A DNA stretch of 64,000 nucleotides from a bacterium HR15 (GTDB taxonomy: Bacteria; Armatimonadota; Fimbriimonadia; Fimbriimonadales; GBS-DC), in the NCBI GenBank assembly GCA_002898555.1, contig BEHR01000008.1:33297-97296 (forward strand). The letters are read 5' to 3'. This document shows, piece after piece, positions 10,021 to 20,917 of this stretch. Each line of letters opens with the position of its first letter. Position 1 is the stretch's first letter. Both the position numbers and the translations under genes were made by a program. The notes below the pieces were generated by a model that saw only the letters and a list, made by a program, of their open reading frames with translations, was not told the origin of the DNA and did not search any database.

Positions 10021-12531
10021 CTACATTCCTGCTTCCTTCGCCAGCGCGCTGGTAATCAGCGCGGTATATTGGTCCAGCAGGTGTTGGGCATCGGCTTCGG
10101 TGGGTGCCTCCGTGTAAAGGTGAATGAGGGGTTCGGCGGCGTCGGGCAGGATCAGCGTCCATCCGTGGTCTGCATAGACCTTCAGCCCGTCGAGGGTCTC
10201 CACGCGCCCTTTTACCGATTGGGCTACATAGCGCATGAGGTGTCCTTTTTGCTCCCACGGGCAGGGCAGGCTCCGATGCAGCAATACGAACGGGGGTATT
10301 TCATCGTAAATCTCGGCGAGACTGCAACCTGCCTGTTGCGCCATCTCCAGCAGTTTGACATAGGCGAACATCGCATCGAAACCGGGATGGAACTCTGGAA
10401 AGATGAAACCGCCTTGCAAATCGCCCGCAAGGAGCAGCTTCTCTGCCTGTTCCATCGCGGTGGCGGTCAGCGAACGCACATCGGCGCGCGTGCGCACCAC
10501 TTCGATTCCAAACGGTGCCATTAGCTGCTCGATGACCGAGGGCGCGTGCACCGGCACGACCACGATGCCTTCCCGATATACCTGTGCCATCAAGCGCGTG
10601 AACACGGCGAGCAGCATCGCGCCCTCGATAGCTCGCCCCCGCTCATCGATGACCGCCAATCGCTCACCTTCATTCTCCATCAGCATGCCGCAGTCGGCGT
10701 TCAATGCCTGCACAATCTGGCGTAGGTTGGCGAGGAACGCCTCATGTTCGGTAAGTGTGCGGGGGGTGCGGGTGGGGTCAGGATAGGCGTTGAGCGAGAT
10801 GACCTCGTAGCCCAGCTGACCCAGAATGGTTGGGTAGATAGCAGCGACACGGCTGAAAGCGAAATCCGTCACGAGGCGCAAGCGTCGCCCGCCCAGTGGT
10901 AGTCGCAGCAGCTGGAAGAAGCGATCCTGATACTCTTCGATCGCACGCGAGGCGAAGTGGATAGTGCCCACCGTGTCGGGGTCACTGCGAGTGAAATCCT
11001 CACGGAAAAAGAGATGCTCAATCTTGCGCTCGCTACGGCGCGGCAGGTAGACCCCACGCCGATCAAAGAACTCCAGCAGCGTCATGCGACGGTGATGGGG
11101 CGCAACGCGAATGTTCACCCCGCCCGCTACGCCCGCAGTGCGAATTGTGAAGCGCGTGATAGGGAGCGGCATCGCACGCAAATCCAGCACATCGACGCCT
11201 GTCGAAAGCACACCCGCGATAAATGCTCGCTTGATCATGCGCGATGCGCGGAAAGTATCGCGTGCTACAACCACCATCGAACCGTGTGTAAGGGATGAGC
11301 CATAGGCTGCGCCCAGCTTCGTTGCCAGATCGGGCGTTATTTCAATATTCGACAGCCCCTCGATGCCACGCTCACGAAAGAGCGTGCCACGCCACCCCGT
11401 GCCCCATACCAAGCTCATCGTCACGGTTGAGCCGCTTTCGATATGTTTCTCGGGCCAAAGTTTGACACGGGTGCGAATGATGCTATCCCGTTCGATACGG
11501 CAGTGGTCTGCGACGACCGAATCCTCCTGCAATTGCACATTTTCCTTGATGACGACGCCTGTGCCCACGATCGCGCCCTGCAGGTGGCTACCTGCGCCGA
11601 TGTAAGCGCTGTCCCACACGATGCTGTGCGCCACCACCGCCTCCGGCTCTACAATGCAGTTATCGCCCAGCGTGGTGAACGGACCGATGGTCGCGCCGTT
11701 GCGGATACGGCAGTTGCTGCCGATGCAGACAGGGGGCACAAGCTGGGCGTGCGGTTCGATCTGCGTGTTCCCACCAACCCACACGCCGGGCATCTGCTCG
11801 GTGCCTGGCAGGCTTAGTTTCGCTTTGCCTGTAAGCAGGTCATGATGCGCGTCACGATACTGCTGTAGCGAGCCGATATCGCTCCAATAGTCGCTCATCA
11901 CATAGCCATATAGCGGTTTGCCCTCACGCAACAGCAGTGGGAACAGGTCTTGGCTGAAGTCATAGGGCTTGCCCGGCTCCATATAGTCAAAAATGGCTGG
12001 CTCCAGGATATACATGCCCGTGTTCACCGTGTCGGAGAACACCTCCCCCCACGAGGGCTTTTCCAGAAAGCGGGTGATGCGCCCCGTTTCGTCGGTAATG
12101 ACCACGCCGAACTCCAGTGGATTGGGCACACGGGACAAAATGAGGGTCGCCAGCGCGCCTCGCTCCCGATGGAACTCCAGCGCGGGCTGCAGATGGACAT
12201 CTGTCAGCGCGTCGCCACTGATAATGAGGAAAGTGCCCTCGCGTAGCAGCGATTCGGCTTGCTTCACACTGCCCGCTGTGCCCAGAGGCGTGTCCTCGAC
12301 AGAGTAGGTCAGCACGAGATCCCACTCGCTGCCATCGCCAAAGTAGCCTTGAATGGCATCCGCCAGGTAATGGAGCGTGGCGACCACCTGCGTAATGCCC
12401 TGCGCCCGTAGCAGCAACAAGATATGTTCCATAATGGGGCGATTACACACGGGCACGAGCGGCTTGGGATGGTTCGCCGTGATAGGGCGCAAACGCGAGC
12501 CTTCGCCCCCTGCCATCACTACCGCTTTCAT
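10021..12531 (-). CDS. Sugar-phosphate nucleotidyltransferase / phosphomannomutase-like fusion
   Basis: About 836 residues; the ATG at 12531 gives the family start MKAVVMAGGEGSRLRP (a GTG at 12549 is possible). Residues 1-235 are a ManC/RfbA-type nucleotidyltransferase, about 250-370 hexapeptide repeats of a left-handed beta helix (IGSNCRIRNGATIGPF), and about 385-836 a phosphoglucomutase/phosphomannomutase-like module. In the mutase part the phosphoserine loop aligns with GGVNIRVAPHHRR, with no serine where TASHNP is expected, so the mutase may be inactive or regulatory. The nucleotidyltransferase should make GDP-mannose or another nucleotide sugar for glycan synthesis. folB diverges from its 5' end. 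Confidence 0.88.
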   Translation of the reverse strand: MKAVVMAGGEGSRLRPITANHPKPLVPVCNRPIMEHILLLLRAQGITQVVATLHYLADAIQGYFGDGSEWDLVLTYSVEDTPLGTAGSVKQAESLLREGTFLIISGDALTDVHLQPALEFHRERGALATLILSRVPNPLEFGVVITDETGRITRFLEKPSWGEVFSDTVNTGMYILEPAIFDYMEPGKPYDFSQDLFPLLLREGKPLYGYVMSDYWSDIGSLQQYRDAHHDLLTGKAKLSLPGTEQMPGVWVGGNTQIEPHAQLVPPVCIGSNCRIRNGATIGPFTTLGDNCIVEPEAVVAHSIVWDSAYIGAGSHLQGAIVGTGVVIKENVQLQEDSVVADHCRIERDSIIRTRVKLWPEKHIESGSTVTMSLVWGTGWRGTLFRERGIEGLSNIEITPDLATKLGAAYGSSLTHGSMVVVARDTFRASRMIKRAFIAGVLSTGVDVLDLRAMPLPITRFTIRTAGVAGGVNIRVAPHHRRMTLLEFFDRRGVYLPRRSERKIEHLFFREDFTRSDPDTVGTIHFASRAIEEYQDRFFQLLRLPLGGRRLRLVTDFAFSRVAAIYPTILGQLGYEVISLNAYPDPTRTPRTLTEHEAFLANLRQIVQALNADCGMLMENEGERLAVIDERGRAIEGAMLLAVFTRLMAQVYREGIVVVPVHAPSVIEQLMAPFGIEVVRTRADVRSLTATAMEQAEKLLLAGDLQGGFIFPEFHPGFDAMFAYVKLLEMAQQAGCSLAEIYDEIPPFVLLHRSLPCPWEQKGHLMRYVAQSVKGRVETLDGLKVYADHGWTLILPDAAEPLIHLYTEAPTEADAQHLLDQYTALITSALAKEAGM

Positions 12532-12603
12532 CGCTGGAAAGCAATTCACTCTGGCAGCGACGATTCCTGCATCCCCAACGCTTCATCCCTTGCGAAAAAC
12601 AGG

Positions 12604-12609
12604 TAAAAT
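12604..12609 (+). promoter_or_regulatory. -10 element of folB, leaderless
   Basis: TAAAAT ends 6 bases before the GTG start at 12616. Confidence 0.4.
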
Positions 12610-12615
12610 CGAGGT

Positions 12616-12987
12616 GTGGACCAGCTCTTTATCGAGGGGATCGAGTTCTATGGCTATCATGGCGTGCCCGATGCCGAGCAGCAGATTGGGCATCGCTATC
12701 GCGTCGATGTGGTGCTGGAGCTGGACATGGCGCGGGCAGGGCGCACCGACCAGCTGGAAGATACGGTCAACTATGGTGAGGTGGCGCGTCTGATCCTGCA
12801 ACTGGGCACGGAGCAGCCAGTGCGCCTGATGGAAACACTTGCCGAGCGGTTCTGCACGGCGATTCTGGAGCGATTTCCTATGGTTCAGCGCGTGCGGGTG
12901 CGCATCGCCAAACGCCTGCCCCCAACGGGTATCATCGTCGAGCAGGCAGGCGTGGAAATTAGTCGAGAGCGAAGGAGTCGGGATTAG
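12616..12987 (+). CDS. folB: Dihydroneopterin aldolase
   Basis: A 123-residue protein of typical FolB length starting from GTG. The N terminus DQLFIEGIEFYGYHGV contains the conserved GYHG with the substrate-side tyrosine, E21-type residues follow, and the C-terminal half has the conserved TVNYGEV and ETLAERF segments. FolB converts 7,8-dihydroneopterin to 6-hydroxymethyl-dihydropterin and glycolaldehyde in folate synthesis. No other folate gene is adjacent. The next gene, a Sua5 homologue, starts 65 bases downstream with its own ribosome site and may be cotranscribed. Confidence 0.92.
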   Translation: MDQLFIEGIEFYGYHGVPDAEQQIGHRYRVDVVLELDMARAGRTDQLEDTVNYGEVARLILQLGTEQPVRLMETLAERFCTAILERFPMVQRVRVRIAKRLPPTGIIVEQAGVEISRERRSRD

Positions 12988-13052
12988 AGCAGTGCGCCCG
13001 AATCTCTTGGTTCTCTTCCTGCAATCCCCCGTTCTTGAAACCGAGGAGGAAC

Positions 13053-14087
13053 ATGCCTATCGAAACCCAGCGATTGATCCTGACCGGCGACCTGGTCCAG
13101 GACGCGCCCTTGATCGAGCAAGCGGGCGCGGTCATCCGAGCAGGTGGACTGGTTGCCTTTCCGACCGAGACGGTGTATGGGTTGGGTGCGGACGCGCTCA
13201 ATCCCGATGCGGTACGCCGTATCTTCGAGGCAAAAGAGCGACCTGCTTGGGATCCGCTGATTGTGCATGGAGCCGATTTAGAGCAACTGCGCCTGCTGGT
13301 GCAGGAACTACCCCCTGTTGCCGAGACGCTCGCGCAAGCATTCATGCCCGGTCCGCTGACTCTGGTACTGCCCAAGTCGGAGCGCGTGCCCGACATCGTG
13401 ACGGCAGGTCGCCCGACCGTCGCTGTGCGCATCCCGGCCCATCCGGTGGCGCAGGCTTTGATACGAGCCAGTGGCACGCCGATTGCTGCCCCCAGCGCGA
13501 ACCGCTTCGGTCGCCCCAGCCCCACAAATGCCGATCATGTCATGGCGGACTTAGCCGGGCGCATCGAGCTGGTGCTGGATGCTGGCCCCACACCTGTTGG
13601 CGTGGAGTCCACCGTTTTGGATTTGACCACCCAACCTCCGACCGTCCTGCGCCCCGGAGGCATATCCCGCGAGGCGATAGAGCAACTTATCGGGCATGTA
13701 TGCCTATTGGGGGAGGCACTGCCTGGAGGTCAGCCGTTGCCTGCGCCCGGCACCTCGCCACGACACTATGCTCCACGCGTGCCCATGCTGTTATGCCCAC
13801 CAGAGCCAGCCGCATTTGTCCAGGCAGTGCAGGACGCCTTGAACCTGTATGAGCGGGTGGGTGCCATGACCCCTGAAGGCTGGCAAGTGCCTCATAGCCA
13901 GCGCGTCGTCTCGTATGAGTGGGGTGTCTGGAGGGATTGGCAAGTGCTGGCGAAACGGCTCTTCGAAGGCATGCGCTGGTTAGAGCAGCAGGCGGTGCAA
14001 GCGATTGTGTGTCCATTGCCCCCTGCGGAGCAGCTGGCGCTCACCATTCGCGATCGCCTCTTGCGTGCGGCACATCCACCGTTATAG
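13053..14087 (+). CDS. Threonylcarbamoyl-AMP synthase, Sua5/YwlC type
   Basis: About 344 residues from the ATG at 13053, chosen because GAGGAGGA precedes it; a TTG at 13035 is rejected. The N-terminal YrdC domain has FPTETVYGLGADA, the KERPAWDPLIVHG segment and SANRFGRPSPTNADHV. The C-terminal part, from about residue 215, is the Sua5 domain that distinguishes the long form from bare TsaC. The enzyme makes threonylcarbamoyl-AMP from threonine, bicarbonate and ATP for the t6A modification at position 37 of ANN-decoding tRNAs. The tsaB/D/E partners are not in the window. Confidence 0.93.
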   Translation: MPIETQRLILTGDLVQDAPLIEQAGAVIRAGGLVAFPTETVYGLGADALNPDAVRRIFEAKERPAWDPLIVHGADLEQLRLLVQELPPVAETLAQAFMPGPLTLVLPKSERVPDIVTAGRPTVAVRIPAHPVAQALIRASGTPIAAPSANRFGRPSPTNADHVMADLAGRIELVLDAGPTPVGVESTVLDLTTQPPTVLRPGGISREAIEQLIGHVCLLGEALPGGQPLPAPGTSPRHYAPRVPMLLCPPEPAAFVQAVQDALNLYERVGAMTPEGWQVPHSQRVVSYEWGVWRDWQVLAKRLFEGMRWLEQQAVQAIVCPLPPAEQLALTIRDRLLRAAHPPL

Positions 14088-14139
14088 ATGAGAGAAATTC
14101 CCCCATTTATCGTGAGGATTTTCCCCAAAACCGTTGGGG

Positions 14140-14145
14140 TATAAT
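14140..14145 (+). promoter_or_regulatory. -10 element of the DUF4143 ATPase gene, leaderless
   Basis: TATAAT ends 8 bases before the ATG at 14154, with no ribosome site between. Confidence 0.5.
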
Positions 14146-14153
14146 CCCGCACA

Positions 14154-15392
14154 ATGCTTTTCCAGCGCCATTTGCGGGAGCGTGTGGAGCGGCTTCTACA
14201 GATGATGCCTGCCGTATTTTTGCAAGGAGCACGGCAGGTTGGCAAAACCACGCTGGCAAAGCGGCTTATCGAGGCGGGCATACTGAACGACTATGTGAAC
14301 TTAGATGATCCTCTGATTGCGAGCGCGGTGCAACAGGATGTGATTGGCTTTGTGCGCTCGCTTTCCAAAGGCACCGTAATCGACGAGGTACAGCGCATAC
14401 CCGCTCTATTGCCTGCGATAAAAATGCGCATCGATGAGCGGCGTGAAACAGGAACCTTTTTGCTCACAGGCTCTGCCAACCCGCTGGCACTGCCTCAGAT
14501 CGCTGATGCCTTGGTGGGGCGTGTGGGATTAGCGACCTTAATGCCCCTTTCGCAAGGCGAGATTGAGGGCGTACGCGAGACATGGTTGGAGCGGATTTTT
14601 GAGGAAGAGCCTTCGATAGCGATATACCCGCGTGTGGACGATCTGCCCGAGCGCTTGATACGCGGTGGCTATCCCGAAGCCGTTTTGCGTACCGATCCCG
14701 ATTCGCGCCGTGAATGGCTCATCGCCTACCTGGACACCCTTATCGCGCGGGATGTGCGCGCTTTGGCTGAGGTGGAGCGACTCACTGCCCTCCCGTCTCT
14801 CCTAAAACTATTGGCGGCTGCCCCGTGTCAAATACTCAATATTACCAACCTGTCGCGTGAGTTGGGAATTGCGCAGCCAACTTTACAGAAGTATCTAAGC
14901 CTGTTCGAAGCCTTATTTATCGTGGTGCGTGTCCCCGCATGGTACGCCAACATTGGGACGCGGCTGCTGAAATCACCCAAGATCCTGCTCAGCGACACAG
15001 GACTTGCTGCCGCACTCGTTGCGGTTAGCACTCAGCGTATGCAGCAGGAGCCTCTGCTGTTTGGCAGGATGCTGGAAAACTTTGTTGGGATGGAACTGCT
15101 TAAACAGATTCAGTTTGCAGGTGCGCGGGTACAACTCCACCATTTCCGCACAGATAAAGGGATGGAGGTGGATTTTGTGCTGGAGAACGAGACGGGGCAA
15201 TTGGTAGGCGTGGAAGTGAAGGCGGGAGCCACGCCTAACGCGGGCGATTTTCGCGGATTACGGGTGTTGCAGCAAGCGACAGGAGAACGGTTCGCGCGGG
15301 GGATTCTGTTCTATTGGGGTGAACGCTCTTTGCCTTTTGGGGAACGGCTTTGGGCGATGCCGATCAGCGCACTCTGGTCGCCACCCCTTTAG
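14154..15392 (+). CDS. AAA+ ATPase with DUF4143 domain
   Basis: A 412-residue protein. Walker A is GARQVGKTTLA near residue 25, Walker B is TVIDEVQRIP, and sensor 1 is FLLTGSANPLALP. The C-terminal half is DUF4143, a nuclease-like fold with EVDFVLENETGQLVGVEVKA, where the D-E-K spacing resembles PD-(D/E)XK enzymes. These proteins are common in bacteria and archaea, often in multiple copies, and their role is not settled; links to mobile elements or defence are often suggested. It is monocistronic with a leaderless promoter, and it converges on and slightly overlaps the next gene. Confidence 0.85.
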   Translation: MLFQRHLRERVERLLQMMPAVFLQGARQVGKTTLAKRLIEAGILNDYVNLDDPLIASAVQQDVIGFVRSLSKGTVIDEVQRIPALLPAIKMRIDERRETGTFLLTGSANPLALPQIADALVGRVGLATLMPLSQGEIEGVRETWLERIFEEEPSIAIYPRVDDLPERLIRGGYPEAVLRTDPDSRREWLIAYLDTLIARDVRALAEVERLTALPSLLKLLAAAPCQILNITNLSRELGIAQPTLQKYLSLFEALFIVVRVPAWYANIGTRLLKSPKILLSDTGLAAALVAVSTQRMQQEPLLFGRMLENFVGMELLKQIQFAGARVQLHHFRTDKGMEVDFVLENETGQLVGVEVKAGATPNAGDFRGLRVLQQATGERFARGILFYWGERSLPFGERLWAMPISALWSPPL

Positions 15393-16138
15393 CGCACCCC
15401 TGTCAACCGATCCAGGCGTTGCAGCAAGGGGCGACGCTCAATCCATTCGGTCAGCGAGTATCGCTCTGCCCAGAGGTGGAACAGTATCAGCCCCAGCGTC
15501 AGCAGCCCCTGTGCCCAAAATGGGGCGATGATTGCCAGCAGAGTGCCCATCACACCCCCTAATAGGTTGCTGCCAGTGTCGCCCAGCATGCCGCGTCCTG
15601 CCCGATCCACGGGCAGTACCAGCAGCAACCCAAGCAAGATGCCCGACGGCATCCGCGCGTCGCCTGTAGCACCCCGTAGAAAAAGCGCAATTAGACATGG
15701 CAACGCGAGCAGCCCGAAGAGCGTTCCCGCCCGCCCAGGACGCGCGTCCAGTAAGTTGAAAAAGTTTGCCCAAAGGGCTATCATGAGACCACTCAGGAGC
15801 GCGTGAGGAGTGGTGAAGGGGACACGGTGCAGCAACGAACCGATGGTGATGCCCAAAATCGTCCCCCCGATGAACTTGAGCAGCCCTGTGGTGGGGCGAC
15901 CGGCAAGGAGCGCTCGTAGATGCCCACGCAAGCCTTTGGGTGCCTGCTGACCCCACTGGTCATCCACAAAGCCCAGAACCCCATAGCCCAGCACCAGCAG
16001 CCAATAAAGCGGCTCTCGTGCCACAAAGAGCCACACTATCAATCCAGCAAGCCACGGCACCAGCCCCAGTCGGTCGGGCACAAGTTCGCCCCGAAAGTTC
16101 GTTCGTTGCCAGCCCCACCGTGCATAGAGCCTGCCCAT
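15389..16138 (-). CDS. MraY/WecA-like polyprenyl-phosphate glycosylphosphotransferase homologue
   Basis: A 249-residue membrane protein with about seven hydrophobic segments. The family motifs are present: GFVDDQWG (the aspartate pair that coordinates magnesium), NFFNLLDARPGR in place of NAxNLxDG, and LGDTGSNLLGG near the end. These enzymes move a phospho-sugar from a UDP-sugar to undecaprenyl phosphate. At 249 residues it is shorter than MraY or WecA (about 320-360), and the N-terminal helices are missing, so it could be an atypical or specialised member. The start follows TACAAT by 14 bases. Confidence 0.72.
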   Translation of the reverse strand: MGRLYARWGWQRTNFRGELVPDRLGLVPWLAGLIVWLFVAREPLYWLLVLGYGVLGFVDDQWGQQAPKGLRGHLRALLAGRPTTGLLKFIGGTILGITIGSLLHRVPFTTPHALLSGLMIALWANFFNLLDARPGRAGTLFGLLALPCLIALFLRGATGDARMPSGILLGLLLVLPVDRAGRGMLGDTGSNLLGGVMGTLLAIIAPFWAQGLLTLGLILFHLWAERYSLTEWIERRPLLQRLDRLTGVR

Positions 16139-16215
16139 CTGCCCTACTGCCTATTGTACCTTCCTCTAAGAGTTGGCAGGAATCCCATCCTGGCGGGCGA
16201 ATCCCAAGACGGGTG

Positions 16216-17499
<1,284 letters not shown>

Positions 17500-17581
17500 A
17501 AAGAGAAGGTAAAATTTTGCTGAGAGGCTATTTAAAAACTGGAGTTCAAGGAGATGGACAGGCATTCACGCTGGAGCATTT

Positions 17582-17637
17582 TGGAGGGCGAGGCTCCTGC
17601 CGAGCCGAATCTGGAGGGCGAGGCTCCCGCCGAGCCG
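17582..17637 (+). repeat. LEGEAPAEP-type dispersed repeat, two units
   Basis: Two copies of TGGAGGGCGAGGCTCCNGCC plus GAGCCG, 30 bases apart. The same unit occurs at 33494-33561, 35712-35839, 56278-56340 and 62309-62370. Confidence 0.85.
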
Positions 17638-17654
17638 TTCCAACCGACGCCGCA

Positions 17655-17674
17655 CTAAGACAGGACTGTCTTAG
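17655..17674. repeat. Perfect palindrome between inverted repeat units
   Basis: CTAAGACAG, GA, CTGTCTTAG. It lies between forward and inverse copies of the GC-rich repeat and may be the core of a small non-autonomous element. Confidence 0.6.
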
Positions 17675-17839
17675 CCACGCATGTCGGCTCGCGGGGACGC
17701 TCGCCCTCCACTGTGAGTTTCGGGCAGATGCACCAGTCTGTCCCTACCATTCTTAAAAAACAGTCTCTGATAAGCCCAATAGTCGAACAGATCCGTGAGG
17801 TTGCAGCATCGCTGCCTGATACTTTCGCTTCTCACATGG

Positions 17840-17845
17840 TACACT
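17840..17845 (+). promoter_or_regulatory. -10 element of the carboxylase gene, leaderless
   Basis: TACACT ends 10 bases before the ATG at 17856. Confidence 0.35.
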
Positions 17846-17855
17846 CTCTCTTAGC

Positions 17856-19463
17856 ATGCCGGTGCTGGAGAGCCATATCAACCCGAACGATGCGGAGTTT
17901 CGGGCGAATCGGGCGCATTACGAGGAGCTATTGAAGCAGTATCGCGACGCGCTGGAGTGGGCGCGGGCAGGGGGCGGACCCGACGCGCTTGCCAAGCATC
18001 GTGCCCGCAACAAACTCACCGCACGCGAGCGTATCGACGCGCTGATCGACCCCAACACGCCCTTTCTGGAACTCGCGCCCTTAGCCGCCTATCAAATGTA
18101 TAATAACGAAGCGCCATGCGCGGGCATCGTGTGTGGCGTGGGGGTCATTCACGGCAAGGAGTGCATGATTATCGCGAATGACGCCACCGTCAAAGGCGGC
18201 ACCTACTTCCCCATCACGGTCAAGAAGCACCTGCGTGCGCAGGAGATTGCGCTGGAGAACCGTTTACCGTGCATCTATATGGTCGATTCGGGGGGCGCGT
18301 TCCTGCCGTTGCAGGCAGAGGTATTTCCCGACCGCGACCACTTCGGGCGCATCTTTTACAATCAGGCGCGTATGTCCGCGCTGGGCATCCCGCAAATCGC
18401 GATTGTTATGGGATCCTGCACGGCGGGCGGCGCGTATGTGCCCGCGATGAGCGACCAGACCATCATCGTGAAGGAACAAGGCACGATCTTCCTGGGCGGT
18501 CCGCCTCTGGTCAAAGCCGCCACGGGCGAGGTGGTCAGTGCGGAGGAACTGGGCGGAGCCGATGTGCATACCCGCATTTCGGGCGTAGCGGACTACTTCG
18601 CGGACAGCGACCTCCACGCCATCCAGATAGCCCGCGACATCATCCAACACCTGAACATCCGCAAGAGTATCCCTGCCGAGCTGCAACCGCCTGAAGATCC
18701 CCTGTATGACCCTGCCGAGATTTACGGCATTATCCCGCGCGACTTGCGCCAGCCGTTTGAAGTGCGCGAGGTGATTGCTCGCATCGTGGATGGCAGCCGC
18801 TTTCTGGAGTTCAAGGCACGCTATGGGCAGACACTGGTGTGCGGGTTCGCGCATATCTATGGCTTCCCAGTGGGCATCATCGCCAATAATGGCATCCTGT
18901 TCTCGGAGAGCGCGCTGAAAGGGGCGCATTTTATCGAACTCTGCTGCCAACGGCACATCCCTATCGTGTTTCTGCAGAACATCACGGGCTTCATGGTGGG
19001 TAAGAGGTACGAGAATGAGGGCATCGCCAAGCATGGCGCGAAAATGGTGATGGCGGTGGCGAACGCCGAAGTGCCCAAATTCACCGTCATTATCGGCGGC
19101 TCCTACGGTGCGGGCAACTATGCGATGTGCGGGCGCGCCTATCAACCGCGCTGGCTCTGGATGTATCCCAACGCACGCATCGCGGTGATGGGTGGCGAGC
19201 AGGCTGCCAATGTGCTGCTTACGGTGAAGTTAGACCAGCTCGCTGCCAAAGGGCAAACCATGAGCGAGGAAGAGCAGCAGGCGTTCAAACAGCCCATTTT
19301 AGAGAAATATGCCGAGGAGAGCAGTGCGTTCTACAGCACCGCCCGTCTATGGGATGACGGCATTATCGACCCGGTGGACACGCGAACAGTGCTGGCGCTT
19401 GCCCTCTCCGCCGCCTATAACGCTCCCTTTCCCGACACCCGGTTCGGTGTGTTCCGGATGTGA
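17856..19463 (+). CDS. Acyl-CoA carboxylase beta (carboxyltransferase) subunit, methylcrotonyl-CoA type
   Basis: A 535-residue protein of normal length with the N- and C-terminal crotonase-fold carboxyltransferase domains. Conserved pieces are [14 protein letters not shown], the oxyanion-hole region [17 protein letters not shown], and [16 protein letters not shown] in the second domain. The sequence pattern is closest to methylcrotonyl-CoA carboxylase beta (leucine degradation); propionyl- or geranyl-CoA carboxylase remain possible. It carboxylates the acyl-CoA using carboxybiotin from an alpha subunit, but no biotin carboxylase gene is next to it, so the partner must be elsewhere. gatA converges from the other side. 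Confidence 0.88.
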   Translation: MPVLESHINPNDAEFRANRAHYEELLKQYRDALEWARAGGGPDALAKHRARNKLTARERIDALIDPNTPFLELAPLAAYQMYNNEAPCAGIVCGVGVIHGKECMIIANDATVKGGTYFPITVKKHLRAQEIALENRLPCIYMVDSGGAFLPLQAEVFPDRDHFGRIFYNQARMSALGIPQIAIVMGSCTAGGAYVPAMSDQTIIVKEQGTIFLGGPPLVKAATGEVVSAEELGGADVHTRISGVADYFADSDLHAIQIARDIIQHLNIRKSIPAELQPPEDPLYDPAEIYGIIPRDLRQPFEVREVIARIVDGSRFLEFKARYGQTLVCGFAHIYGFPVGIIANNGILFSESALKGAHFIELCCQRHIPIVFLQNITGFMVGKRYENEGIAKHGAKMVMAVANAEVPKFTVIIGGSYGAGNYAMCGRAYQPRWLWMYPNARIAVMGGEQAANVLLTVKLDQLAAKGQTMSEEEQQAFKQPILEKYAEESSAFYSTARLWDDGIIDPVDTRTVLALALSAAYNAPFPDTRFGVFRM

Positions 19464-19483
19464 GGGTCTTCTGATGGAGATGC

Positions 19484-20917
19484 CTATTGGCGCGTGAGCT
19501 GCTCGTAGGTGTAGCCGATGCGCAGCACGGTCGGCTCATCGAAGGGCTTGCCAATAATCTGCAAGCCGACAGGTAGCCCATCCACCGAGCCACAGGGCAC
19601 AGAGAGCGCAGGCAGTCCTGTCAGGTTCACTGGAATGGTCAGCACATCCATCAGCTTCATCGCCAATGGGTCGCTTATCAGCTCGCCGATTTTGAAAGCG
19701 GGCGTGGGGGCTGTGGGGCAGAGGAGCGCGTCGAACTGTGCCATCGCGCGGTCAAACTCCTGTCTAAGCAGCGTGCGTGCCTTTTGCGCCTTCAAATAGT
19801 AGGCGTCATAATAACCTGCCGAGAGCGCGTAGGTGCCGATCATAATCCGCTGGATGACCTCATCTCCAAATCCCTCGGCGCGAGTGCGCTCCATCATGCC
19901 AATATGTCCCAGCTCCGCGCCCACTCGCAGCCCGTAGCGTACCCCATCATATCGTGCGAGGTTGGATGAGCATTCTGCAGGCGCGAGGATGTAGTAAATA
20001 GGCAAGCCATATTCCACCATCGGGATCGAGGTCTCCTCCACGATGGCGCCTGCATCGGCGAGCTGGTCGATAGCACGGCGCACGGTTTGTGCCACTTCGG
20101 GTTGCACGCCTTGCGCGAAGAACTCGCGCGGCACGCCTAATCGCAAGCCTTGCACATCGGCGCGCAACGCCTCGCGATAGTCGGGCACAGGCACCTCCAC
20201 GCTGGTCGCATCGAGCGGGTCCTTGCCGGCAATCACATTCATCATCAGGGCGCAGTCGGCAACGGTCTTCGTCATCGGTCCAATTTGATCCAGCGAGGAG
20301 GCGTAGGCGATCAGTCCGTAGCGGCTGACGCGCCCGTAGGTGGGTTTCAGCCCGACCACCCCGCAATAGGCGGCAGGCTGGCGAATGGAGCCGCCCGTGT
20401 CGGAGCCGAGCGCAGCGATTGCCATGTGCGCCGCCACGGCTGCTGCCGAACCGCCCGAAGAGCCGCCCGGCACACGGGAGAGATCGCGCGGGTTGCGCGT
20501 CGGGTGGAACGCGGAATACTCGGTGGAGCTGCCCATCGCGAACTCGTCCATGTTCGTCTTGCCGAGAATCACCGCGCCCGCCTGCTTCAGCCGCGCCGTC
20601 ACGGTGGCATCGTAAGGCGGGATATAGTTCTGTAGAATGCGTGAGGCACAAGTGGTGCGGATCCCGCGCGTGCTGATGTTGTCCTTAATCGCGACCGGGA
20701 TGCCCAGCAGTGGGTTCCATTCCCCGGCGTCCAGTCGCGCTTGTGCCTGACGCGCCATCTCGCGCGCCAGGTCAGGAGTCAGCGTGATATATGCTTGAAT
20801 CTGCGGTTCCAGTCGTTCAATCTGCTGGATGACCGCTTCGGTCAGCTCGATGGCGGAGATTTCGCGCCGTCGCAACCGCTCGCTCAGCTCAAGCAGGCTG
20901 TATTCATGCAGCTCCAT
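19484..20917 (-). CDS. gatA: Glutamyl-tRNA(Gln)/aspartyl-tRNA(Asn) amidotransferase subunit A
   Basis: A 477-residue amidase-signature protein. The Ser-cisSer-Lys triad is visible: Lys in PVAIKDNISTRG, and both serines in the glycine/serine-rich VPGGSSGGSAAAVAAHMA and SDTGGSIRQPAAYCG segments. GatA releases ammonia from glutamine for transamidation of mischarged tRNA by GatB. It follows gatC immediately (gatC stop and gatA ATG abut), forming gatCA. gatB is not in the window. Confidence 0.96.
   Translation of the reverse strand: MELHEYSLLELSERLRRREISAIELTEAVIQQIERLEPQIQAYITLTPDLAREMARQAQARLDAGEWNPLLGIPVAIKDNISTRGIRTTCASRILQNYIPPYDATVTARLKQAGAVILGKTNMDEFAMGSSTEYSAFHPTRNPRDLSRVPGGSSGGSAAAVAAHMAIAALGSDTGGSIRQPAAYCGVVGLKPTYGRVSRYGLIAYASSLDQIGPMTKTVADCALMMNVIAGKDPLDATSVEVPVPDYREALRADVQGLRLGVPREFFAQGVQPEVAQTVRRAIDQLADAGAIVEETSIPMVEYGLPIYYILAPAECSSNLARYDGVRYGLRVGAELGHIGMMERTRAEGFGDEVIQRIMIGTYALSAGYYDAYYLKAQKARTLLRQEFDRAMAQFDALLCPTAPTPAFKIGELISDPLAMKLMDVLTIPVNLTGLPALSVPCGSVDGLPVGLQIIGKPFDEPTVLRIGYTYEQLTRQ

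Larger units (their letters stand above)
17500..17855. other. 356-base intergenic region holding dispersed repeats
   Basis: Two direct units of the GC-rich LEGEAPAEP repeat (17582-17637), then a perfect 9-bp palindrome (17655-17674), then a degenerate unit in inverse orientation (about 17685-17710). The remaining right part holds the promoter of the carboxylase gene. I see no gene in it; short open frames there are made of the repeats. Confidence 0.7.

Noticed and set aside
15940..16215. Extension of the Gfo/Idh/MocA frame upstream of the Tat signal
   Set aside because: It is antisense to the MraY/WecA-like gene and would bury the RREFLKA signal far from the N terminus.
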